From a virus, in the IMG/VR virus record IMGVR_UViG_3300021960_000162, positions 1-42,621 of that record: 42,621 nt of DNA. One strand, 5' to 3'. Below the pieces are notes generated by a model. The model was given only the letters and a program-made list of their open reading frames with translations. It ran no database searches and was not told the origin of the DNA. Shown piece by piece: positions 1-7,974 of this stretch; position 1 is the first letter of the stretch; the number at the start of each line of letters is the position of its first letter. Position numbers and translations under genes: made by a program.

Positions 1-937
1 GATTAATTGTAGCTGCATTAATTGTTAATGTATCTCCGCTGGCATTACCTATAGTAGTATTACCATTAGATGCTAAATCACCTGCAACAGTTACGTTAGC
101 GCCTGATAGTGTGATTGCTGTTGCTGTTGATGATTTAATATCATTACCTGTTACAGTCAAATCACCTGCTACTGCAACATTACCTGTTGTGGCAGATAAT
201 GTTAGTGCTGTAGTGGCATCAGAGGCTTTAATATCGTTTCCACCTACAGTCAAATCACCTTCGGCTCTAACATTAGCTCCAGTTAATGTTAAAGCAGCAG
301 TTGGTGTTGCACCTGATTTAATCTGTAGTTCATTGCTTGATTGAGTTAGACTACCATATGTAACTCCCCCGTCTTTCAATACTACGTCAGCTCCACCAGC
401 ATCAAGAGTAATATCATTGTCGGCGTCAATTAAGAAAGTTGCGCCTGAACTATTAATAGTATCAATGTTATTGACAATTGCATTTGAGCTAACTAAAACA
501 ACTGTACCATCAGCATCTATCATAGTAACTGTTCTATCAGCAGTTGGATCTACAACCGTAAGTTGTGTTTCGAATCCATCCTCAGTAGAACCTTCAAAAA
601 ACAAACCACTGGTTATAACAGCAGCATCAAGTGTTTTGTTAGTTAAAGTTTCTGTACCAGTTAAGGTTGCTAAAGTAAGAGTTGTTCCGTTATAAAATTT
701 AAGAGCACCATTATTGTTCCATATGTCGCCTGAAACAGGAGCAGAAGGATCGGCAGATCCTGCTGTAGCACGAATACTGGCAGTTGAAGTACCACTCGCA
801 ACTAGGGTTAATTTACCCGTCATTGCTGTGGTTCCATCTTTTTCAACCTTGTCGTCATTCAAACTACTGAAGTTGTTATCAACCTCAGTATTTGTTAATG
901 GAGTTTGTTTGACAGATCTTAGAGTTAACGTTGACAT
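1..937 (-). CDS. Tail fibre-like protein, C-terminus cut off by window edge
   Basis: The frame is open on the minus strand from an ATG at 935-937 to the left edge with no stop, giving about 312 residues of an incomplete protein. The start has a good ribosome site (GAGGATAG) and lies 2 bases after the stop of the 66-aa gene. The N-terminus (MSTLTLRSVKQTPLTNTEVD) and the segments that follow (DGTTAMTGKLTL, GTETLTNKTLDAAVI) are typical of the N-terminal parts of phage tail fibre and adhesin proteins. Residues from about 210 onward become short repeats of the kind AGDLTVTGNDIKSS. I infer a receptor-binding or tail-side fibre attached to the baseplate. The distal, specificity-determining end lies outside the window. 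Plus-strand frames over this stretch are shadows. Confidence 0.8.
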   Translation of the reverse strand, partial: MSTLTLRSVKQTPLTNTEVDNNFSSLNDDKVEKDGTTAMTGKLTLVASGTSTASIRATAGSADPSAPVSGDIWNNNGALKFYNGTTLTLATLTGTETLTNKTLDAAVITSGLFFEGSTEDGFETQLTVVDPTADRTVTMIDADGTVVLVSSNAIVNNIDTINSSGATFLIDADNDITLDAGGADVVLKDGGVTYGSLTQSSNELQIKSGATPTAALTLTGANVRAEGDLTVGGNDIKASDATTALTLSATTGNVAVAGDLTVTGNDIKSSTATAITLSGANVTVAGDLASNGNTTIGNASGDTLTINAATIN

Positions 938-939
938 TT

Positions 940-1140
940 CTATCCTCTATTTTGTATTATATGTTGGAGCATTTTTTTTATTTCCAAGAGTTCGTTTCTT
1001 ACATTATTTATATCATTTTCTAAATTAGAAATTTTATTAGAATGATTTCTTTGTTTTTTATATGCTTCTAAACCATCAATATCAGAATTTATTATAGCTG
1101 TGCTATGATCATCCCTAATATACTTATGTTCTTTTTCCAT
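940..1140 (-). CDS. Small coiled-coil protein of the virion operon
   Basis: This 66-aa protein sits between a 765-aa structural protein (1-base gap) and the tail fibre (2-base gap), so it is translated within the structural operon. It begins MEKEHKYIRDDHSTAIINSD and continues with a charged, heptad-like C-terminal helix (about residues 35-62) that could form a coiled coil. Small proteins of this kind next to fibre genes are common in marine T4-like phages, but I know of no assigned function. A connector, chaperone or minor virion role for the fibre is inference from context only. Confidence 0.75.
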   Translation of the reverse strand: MEKEHKYIRDDHSTAIINSDIDGLEAYKKQRNHSNKISNLENDINNVRNELLEIKKMLQHIIQNRG

Positions 1141-1141
1141 T

Positions 1142-3439
1142 TTATGCCATCAACGCTAAGGCTCTTAGAGCATAAATTGTTGGTTTTATATAGGTATCAG
1201 AACTTAACATCACGATTTTAATTTGGAAAGTTCCGAATTGGGTATAGGCATTACCACTTACATCTTCATATTCAAAAACACCACTAGAATTTATACCACC
1301 AATTTGTGTGTTTTCATCATGACCGTTCTTGGATAATTTATATACAAATTCACCAGCACCTAAAGTATTTTTATTAATTGTTTTATTCATTAAAGTCCAA
1401 TATCTAGGATCACGGTCACCACGTGCTTGTAATTTCACATAAACACGAACATCGGTTTTTTCAGGCATATCAGCATCTAAGAAAACAATTATATCATCAG
1501 ATTCTTGTCCTGAAGGTAATTGTACGGTCTTAGTATGATATTTTGCATTACCATCAATATCAGATGCTTCATAATCTACTGTACAAATTTCGTTAGTTGC
1601 ATCTACAGTTAGTGCTGCATTTCTTGTTAACGTCAAACTAGTTGCACTTTCAATACTCTTAACAACACCAATAACCTTACCTGCTGTATCTCTTAAAGCT
1701 GATCCTACAGATACCTGGTCAATAAATGCTGTACTTGTTCCAGTAACAGTTGCTGAACCAGTTCCTGCTGCCAATGTACCAGCCAAGGTTTTACGAATAT
1801 TTCTAATATCATAAGCATATGTGAGGACAGCTGCTTTTTCCAAATCAACTACAGGACTTATTGTAGACTTATTGGTTGATAATAAAAGTTCAAATAGATT
1901 TTTTCCTATTCCGCTAGAAGCAGAAAAAACACCTTTTTCACTACCAATTTCTACCATACCTCTTTTTCCAAATGTTTTATAGGTTGAAGGAAGAGTTCCT
2001 GCAACATTTCTTAATTTATGAGCAAAAACAATATTTGTATCATTAAAATCTAGATGTCCTATAGCATTATGTAGTAGATGAAAATTTCTACCTGACATTG
2101 ATGTGCCATATGAATATGGATTATTAACTAATACTGTTGCTGTTTTTGTATATACACCACTAACCGCACCTGCTTCAATCTCATCATTTTCCACGAAACT
2201 TCCACTTGTGACTAATACCTGTGCAACATCTTCAAATGTATCATAAGCTATAACTTCACCTGTACCTGTACGGGTTGTGTTATTAATAAAATCACCAACT
2301 TGTAAAGATGCGCTTTCATTAGCTATTTGAAGATAATCAATATCTTTATTTTCTAATAATAAAGTACCTGAACTTGGTGAGAAATTTGCATTGTAAACAG
2401 TAAATTTAATATCTTTTGTATCAGAAGGTGTCCAATTAATACTATTGGATGAAAGATATAAACGGCCTGCTGAAGGTTGTTTATCAATTACTTCATTAGT
2501 TCCTAGTTTATTTTGCCCCAATTCTGCAGTCCATACTTCATAACTTGTGTTACCACCTGCAGGTAAAAGAACCATTGCATATTCTTCGTTGTTCTTAAGA
2601 TGAACAGGTGATGTGAAAATAAACTTGGTTGGTGCTGAAGCATCAGTTGAAACATTAACATCTTTAGGAAACAAAGTAACTGTACTTAGAGGAATAATAT
2701 TTTGTGATGGATTTCCATTAACAGTTTCTCTTAATTGTAAAGTTATTGGTACATTGCCATCGGTTGGTCTAGATTTAAAATAAACATCAATTTTTGTAAC
2801 GAAAATTCCTTCAAGTTCACCAGACACAAAGAATGTTTGTGCAATAGGATCTTTAAAAGTTTGTCCTGATGGATTTGTAGAAACAAATCTTTCAACGTCA
2901 ATGCTTCTTGGTCTGATAATTTTAGAAAATGTTGATTTGAGTGTTCTTGTTGAACTTGTCTTAGTTCCATCATAAGTTATGGAGGCCATACCAACAAATT
3001 CTGAAACAGCTCTACAATCTGTATCAGCATCAGGATTAGTTGAACTATTGGTTATAACAAAAGTTCTACTACCTGTTTTAAAGGTTCTTGGGGGAATAAC
3101 AAAATAAAAAGTGATAGAACCTTTGCTATCAGTCTTTAATGCTGCACCAAAAGCACCAGAACGAGTTAGCTGACAATTTGATGAAACCGCCTGCCCATCA
3201 AAATATGGATAAACTCTTGTATTTGGTTTCAAACCTTTCGCTGAAACTGTAACAACTATAGGACGAATATAAGGAAGAGGCTCATCAGCAAGAGGTTTTC
3301 TTAGAGGAGGTGGAGCAGTAATACCTGAAGAACTAGAACCAATTGGAGTTCTGTTTTCTGCAGCTTGCCTCCCTCCAGTTATATATTCCCATTCTTCTGG
3401 ATTATTACTACCTTTTCCAGTTATATCATCTCCGCGCAT
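1142..3439 (-). CDS. Large virion structural protein, baseplate/fibre region
   Basis: A 765-aa protein with a strong ribosome site (TTAGGAGAATATAAATG). After a low-complexity Ser/Pro-rich N-terminus (about 1-55) comes a beta-rich segment with the motif SAKGLKPNTRVYPYFDG (about 65-85), seen in many structural proteins of marine myoviruses next to DUF4815 proteins. The middle and C-terminus are beta-rich, with Gly/Thr-rich segments (GTGSATVTGTSTAF at about 555-570) and a final domain rich in aromatic and charged residues. It lies directly downstream of the DUF4815 protein and upstream of the fibre gene. In T4 this position is held by gp9/gp10/gp11/gp12, so a fibre-attachment or outer-wedge role is likely. 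I cannot assign a T4 number from sequence. Confidence 0.75.
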   Translation of the reverse strand: MRGDDITGKGSNNPEEWEYITGGRQAAENRTPIGSSSSGITAPPPLRKPLADEPLPYIRPIVVTVSAKGLKPNTRVYPYFDGQAVSSNCQLTRSGAFGAALKTDSKGSITFYFVIPPRTFKTGSRTFVITNSSTNPDADTDCRAVSEFVGMASITYDGTKTSSTRTLKSTFSKIIRPRSIDVERFVSTNPSGQTFKDPIAQTFFVSGELEGIFVTKIDVYFKSRPTDGNVPITLQLRETVNGNPSQNIIPLSTVTLFPKDVNVSTDASAPTKFIFTSPVHLKNNEEYAMVLLPAGGNTSYEVWTAELGQNKLGTNEVIDKQPSAGRLYLSSNSINWTPSDTKDIKFTVYNANFSPSSGTLLLENKDIDYLQIANESASLQVGDFINNTTRTGTGEVIAYDTFEDVAQVLVTSGSFVENDEIEAGAVSGVYTKTATVLVNNPYSYGTSMSGRNFHLLHNAIGHLDFNDTNIVFAHKLRNVAGTLPSTYKTFGKRGMVEIGSEKGVFSASSGIGKNLFELLLSTNKSTISPVVDLEKAAVLTYAYDIRNIRKTLAGTLAAGTGSATVTGTSTAFIDQVSVGSALRDTAGKVIGVVKSIESATSLTLTRNAALTVDATNEICTVDYEASDIDGNAKYHTKTVQLPSGQESDDIIVFLDADMPEKTDVRVYVKLQARGDRDPRYWTLMNKTINKNTLGAGEFVYKLSKNGHDENTQIGGINSSGVFEYEDVSGNAYTQFGTFQIKIVMLSSDTYIKPTIYALRALALMA

Positions 3440-3457
3440 TTATATTCTCCTAATATA

Positions 3458-6400
3458 TTAGATGAGGTCGTCACTTTGTTGATTGTATGTCCAGGATGTA
3501 CCAGTTGTACTCATATGACTTTCCGAACCCAACGATGTACCACCAGATCCAGTCTTTGGACTGGTCTTAGGTGTTTCAACCACAGGAGCAGGCGAATCAA
3601 CAGGTAACACCGGTTTTACTGCCTCTACCGGAACTACCGGTGTAGATGATACTATGGCTGGTAATGCAATAGATTGTTTCACTACAGGTAATCTAGGACT
3701 ACTGACAGGTGTAGTTGATCTATCTATCTTAACAGCTTTAGATACAATTATTTCAGGTTCAACAGGTACAGCCTTTGCTATCTTGATTGGTGGAGTCTTT
3801 GGTAGAAATACACGGTTAACAACTTTTTTAACTATATCTCTCTGTGCTATTTCTGCTTTATCCATCTGTTTTAATATTGGTGTATTTAAAGGCTTGGAAT
3901 CATCACGGTCAACCTTTGCTGCCACTATAACCGGAGGTTCGGGTAAATCACGATGATCAAACCATATATCTTCTGAAGGAGATAATATTATTTCACCTTC
4001 ATATCCATAAATTACGGTTTCTGTAACTTTGACTGCCTCAGAAGCATATGGGTTTTCCGTATATACTGAATGTGTGTAAGGTAGAGTTGCAATAGTTCCA
4101 TTTGATATAGTAGAAATCAAATCAGGTCTTAGTGTAGTAGCTAACGTTGCTGTCGATAATCCTGCATATGTAATTACACCAGATGAGGATGATGTTCCTC
4201 CTGAAACAGTATAACTTGTTTCAGCAAAAGTACCTGTAACTCCAGTTAGGTATAATCTAATCCATTTATAACTAGAATTTTTTGCAATTTGTACTGCATG
4301 CTCTAACTTACCTGTAGCAGCTGAAGTTGCTTGGGTAATGGTTTCGCCTTTAATAAACTTAGCCTCAGCAACGGGTTGTCTGATTACGATTTGTGCATCA
4401 GCAGGTGCTCTGTATATATTACTTGAGGATGAAAATTCTAGTTCTAAAGGATCTGAATCAATCTTTGCTGTTAGTACACCGTTTCCAACTGTGCAACGAT
4501 TAGTACCGTTTGTGTAATCTAACTTTGTTCCTCTTTCAAACGAATCAACTAAAATACCATTTTTAAATCTTTCATTTCCTGAATCATTATAAAGAAGAGC
4601 ATTAATAGTTTTTTGTTCTAAGAAAGATAGTTTGGTATATTTTTCTAAGTTTGTTAATCTTGTATCAATCTCACCAATATCAGCCATGGTGTATCTGCGT
4701 TGTTGATCTGAAGCAGAGAATCCAGCCTTGTATGCTTTTCTTCCTATTTGCCCTGCAGCCTTAGGAGACATAGCAGGATATGGTGGAAGAGTAAGAATTC
4801 CCAAATCCATTGAATTTGCAGGCTGTAAAGGTATTTCAGGAGCAGTTGCTGCTGTACCTGTAACTGATTTAAACACACCTTCTGTATCTAAAACAACACG
4901 ATCTATTCTTGGGATGTTCCAAGAAATAGGTGTAGTAAATTCTTCTTCTGGATGTGGGAAGTATGTAGGGGTGAATCCAGTAAATGATTTATTAGAATTG
5001 GTGTATCCTGAAGGATTGATAGTAGATGATGTTAAAATTGTAGTTGTTACTGCTGTTGCAGCAACAGTAAATCTAAAATCAATATTATTTCTTAGATCAT
5101 AAAGAACACCGTTCTGTGCTTCATATGTTGGAATCTCATACCAATAAATTTGACCTGACGCAGGATTAACACCCTGTGTAGGTAATGGGTATGAATCTAC
5201 ACAAAAATATACACCTGCGTTATGTTCAAAATGATCTACACGAACAACATATCTTCTGTATTCAGCAAAGGTTCCACGTATTACGCCTAGGTTGTAATTA
5301 TCATCTTCCTGACCATTTGTAACAGTAAAATTGTTAGTTCTGTCTGTACCAGAAGTATTAATTGCTGCCCAATTCGAAGTAGAAGCACCCGCCTTAATAT
5401 AATCCACTTTGAACAAATCATATAAACCTAACGAAGGTTCACTACCTTTAGGGAATGATTTTGTAGCAAGGTCCCAACTAGGATGTGCAACTGTAAAGAA
5501 ATTAGTTCCTGTTGCAGTAGGTGTTCCTGGAATAGTAGTATCACAAGTTACAATATATCTTATAGTGGTACCAGGACCACTGTTATCTGTGCTAAATGAA
5601 GCAACAGTTCCTAAATTAGTAGTTCCGTTATAAACAATATTATCTACAGGACATTCTTCAGAAGTAACCTGTGAACTACTCCATGTAGTTGCAGCAGCTG
5701 CTGTTGGGAAGGCCCAAATTAAATTAGAACCGGAATCACTAGCATCCATGTAGTTACCTTGTGTGAAGAATTGGTAACTATTGCCTGTGCCTGTTAGATT
5801 AATTGCGGTTCCTGCTGTTGCATTAGCTGAACTTGTTGCCAATTTAATTGTATTTGAATCAACAACAATAACATAATATGTTGTTCCATCAGTCAAACCA
5901 CCTAAAGCTGTGCCTTCTGCTGCATAATAAACTAAGTAATTTGTTGTGGTGAAACCATGTGTAGTCCATGTAATTGTATCATTAGCAACAGAAACATCAC
6001 TAGTAGAAATTACTTTGTGTAATAAACCCAACTTTGCAGAAGTTTGTAATCTTACAAATCTATCTTCTCTCAAAGTTTTAGTTCTAGGAACAATATCTTC
6101 TACTGCTACACTAACAATAATAGTTGCGGTTGCACCAACATCTACTCCGCCTGGGCCGTGAATATCAACAGTTAAGTTTTGTGCTGTTAACGTAGTTACA
6201 CCATTATTGGTTGCTGTTAAATCAAATATTTTTCCTGCATCATATACCTTGCTTCCTCCAGCATTTACGTCGGTTTCTGCGATAACAACAATTTCAGAAT
6301 TAATTGTTGCATCCATAGCGGAAGTAAAAGCAAATTTTTCATTTCCTGCACTCAAAGAAACCCTTACCTCACCATCAATGGTTATAGTTTGTCCAGTAAA

Positions 6401-7969
6401 TACTTTTCTGTAAATAAAACTATTATCTACTGGGTCGGTTGGAAGAATTTTAAATGATTTTACATAATCATATGATGTAGGGAAAATTAATGGAGCAAAT
6501 CCTGTTTCCTTTAATTCATAGTCCGTCCCCTGAACGTCAGCATGAAAATCAGGTGAACCGTTGTAATAAACACCACGAACATCACCAATAGAACCAGCAA
6601 CCATTTCAATATCATACAAATATAATCTGTATTTACAGGCAGCTGCGCCTGATGTTCCTGAGATATATTCTAAGTTTGCAATTCTGGCTGTTCCGATTTC
6701 TGAACCTGGAGCAGAAGTACCTGAAAAAGTATTTGCTGTTACTGCGCCTGCTGCAGCACTTCTCAGAGAAACTACTGATCCATCCATAGGAGGCGGACCA
6801 GCAACTTCATCAACAATTAAATAATTTCCGTATGCAGTAGAAACACGAAGACCAGTTGTTGATAAACTATCCGTTGGTTTGTCAACATCTAGATATTTTG
6901 TTGCATTTAATTCATACTCATATCCACGAACATATGCTTTTCCTGGTTCTATACCTACAGCCAACTTACCTGCATCACCACCTTGACCAGAAGTATATAC
7001 ACCACCATTTTCACCATTAACTAAATGTTCACGAATATGATACTTGAAAGGCACAATTACATAATCACCTGATTCATCATATGTTCTACGAGCAAGTGTT
7101 CTATTTAACTCTGCATATTGTGTTCTGTCATATCTGCGACTAATTTCACCTGATTGTACTTCATAAAGTATAGAGAAATTTTCAACTAATTCATTAACTC
7201 CATATGCAGCTAATGTGGTTGATAATTTAAATCTATCAGCACCTTGTGCTGTGTAATTGAAAGCACCTTGTGCAGGATCTAATAATGTTTCATCATCTTC
7301 TGAGTCAACAATAGTTTCATTTACTAAGAACCCAACTTTTTTTGTTGGTGATGAACTAAATGGTTCAAGAATAATGGTTTGTGTGTAATGTCTGATAAAA
7401 TTACCGTTTGCATAAACTACACCATCACCTACAGTAAATAAAGAACCTTTTGTGATGGGAGAAGCTCCGCTATCAGCAACCACAACAGTTATATCTGTGT
7501 CATCTTCTTGTGTTAAAGTTTCACCTGCAGCAAACGTACTTGTGGTTCCTGAATCACCCTGAGAAAGATATTGTAAGAACAAACCCTTAAATGCTAATTG
7601 TCCTAAATCATCTCTACCTGTTTTAACTTTTTTAACTAATGCTCTAACATTATCAGTTGCTCCTACTAAAACTTTCCCAACTAAAGCATTTAATGCTGCA
7701 TCAGAAATTGTTGCACTTGAACTATCTAAGTCTTTAATTTTAACTACATCTACATCGAAATTTGTAGATTCAGGACAACCTGAAATTACACTACCTTCCT
7801 TAAATATATTATCACCAAATCTTTTGATTTGATCTTGGAGGATAGTTTGTAATTGTGTTAATTCTCTAGCCTGTACGGCATATCCTGGCTTGAAAAGAAC
7901 TTTATGAAAATTCTTGTCAAGATCAAAATCGTCGTAGTAAGGATATGTATTTAAGTTTAGCTTAGCCAT
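3458..7969 (-). CDS. DUF4815 giant virion structural protein
   Basis: A 1503-aa protein, the largest in the window. Residues about 1-60 (NLNTYPYYDDFD, FKPGYAVQARELTQLQTIL, RFGDNIFKEGSVI) match the N-terminal signature of the DUF4815 phage family. At about residues 655-735 it contains a module (HGFTTTNYLVYY, GLTDGTTYYVIVVDSNTIKLA) that also occurs three times in the neighbouring gp8-like protein. The C-terminal 200 residues include EGEIILSPSEDIWFDHRDLP and then a long Pro/Val/Lys-rich, probably disordered tail of about 150 residues. It starts 5 bases beyond the stop of the gp8-like gene. DUF4815 proteins are virion components of T4-like marine phages. A peripheral baseplate or fibre-base role is inferred from gene order; no enzymatic motif is seen. 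Confidence 0.85.
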   Translation of the reverse strand: MAKLNLNTYPYYDDFDLDKNFHKVLFKPGYAVQARELTQLQTILQDQIKRFGDNIFKEGSVISGCPESTNFDVDVVKIKDLDSSSATISDAALNALVGKVLVGATDNVRALVKKVKTGRDDLGQLAFKGLFLQYLSQGDSGTTSTFAAGETLTQEDDTDITVVVADSGASPITKGSLFTVGDGVVYANGNFIRHYTQTIILEPFSSSPTKKVGFLVNETIVDSEDDETLLDPAQGAFNYTAQGADRFKLSTTLAAYGVNELVENFSILYEVQSGEISRRYDRTQYAELNRTLARRTYDESGDYVIVPFKYHIREHLVNGENGGVYTSGQGGDAGKLAVGIEPGKAYVRGYEYELNATKYLDVDKPTDSLSTTGLRVSTAYGNYLIVDEVAGPPPMDGSVVSLRSAAAGAVTANTFSGTSAPGSEIGTARIANLEYISGTSGAAACKYRLYLYDIEMVAGSIGDVRGVYYNGSPDFHADVQGTDYELKETGFAPLIFPTSYDYVKSFKILPTDPVDNSFIYRKVFTGQTITIDGEVRVSLSAGNEKFAFTSAMDATINSEIVVIAETDVNAGGSKVYDAGKIFDLTATNNGVTTLTAQNLTVDIHGPGGVDVGATATIIVSVAVEDIVPRTKTLREDRFVRLQTSAKLGLLHKVISTSDVSVANDTITWTTHGFTTTNYLVYYAAEGTALGGLTDGTTYYVIVVDSNTIKLATSSANATAGTAINLTGTGNSYQFFTQGNYMDASDSGSNLIWAFPTAAAATTWSSSQVTSEECPVDNIVYNGTTNLGTVASFSTDNSGPGTTIRYIVTCDTTIPGTPTATGTNFFTVAHPSWDLATKSFPKGSEPSLGLYDLFKVDYIKAGASTSNWAAINTSGTDRTNNFTVTNGQEDDNYNLGVIRGTFAEYRRYVVRVDHFEHNAGVYFCVDSYPLPTQGVNPASGQIYWYEIPTYEAQNGVLYDLRNNIDFRFTVAATAVTTTILTSSTINPSGYTNSNKSFTGFTPTYFPHPEEEFTTPISWNIPRIDRVVLDTEGVFKSVTGTAATAPEIPLQPANSMDLGILTLPPYPAMSPKAAGQIGRKAYKAGFSASDQQRRYTMADIGEIDTRLTNLEKYTKLSFLEQKTINALLYNDSGNERFKNGILVDSFERGTKLDYTNGTNRCTVGNGVLTAKIDSDPLELEFSSSSNIYRAPADAQIVIRQPVAEAKFIKGETITQATSAATGKLEHAVQIAKNSSYKWIRLYLTGVTGTFAETSYTVSGGTSSSSGVITYAGLSTATLATTLRPDLISTISNGTIATLPYTHSVYTENPYASEAVKVTETVIYGYEGEIILSPSEDIWFDHRDLPEPPVIVAAKVDRDDSKPLNTPILKQMDKAEIAQRDIVKKVVNRVFLPKTPPIKIAKAVPVEPEIIVSKAVKIDRSTTPVSSPRLPVVKQSIALPAIVSSTPVVPVEAVKPVLPVDSPAPVVETPKTSPKTGSGGTSLGSESHMSTTGTSWTYNQQSDDLI

Positions 7970-7974
7970 AGTAC

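Noticed and set aside
111-1028. Three plus-strand open frames over the left end
   Set aside because: They are antisense shadows of the minus-strand tail fibre gene, which has a good ribosome site and fibre-like sequence.
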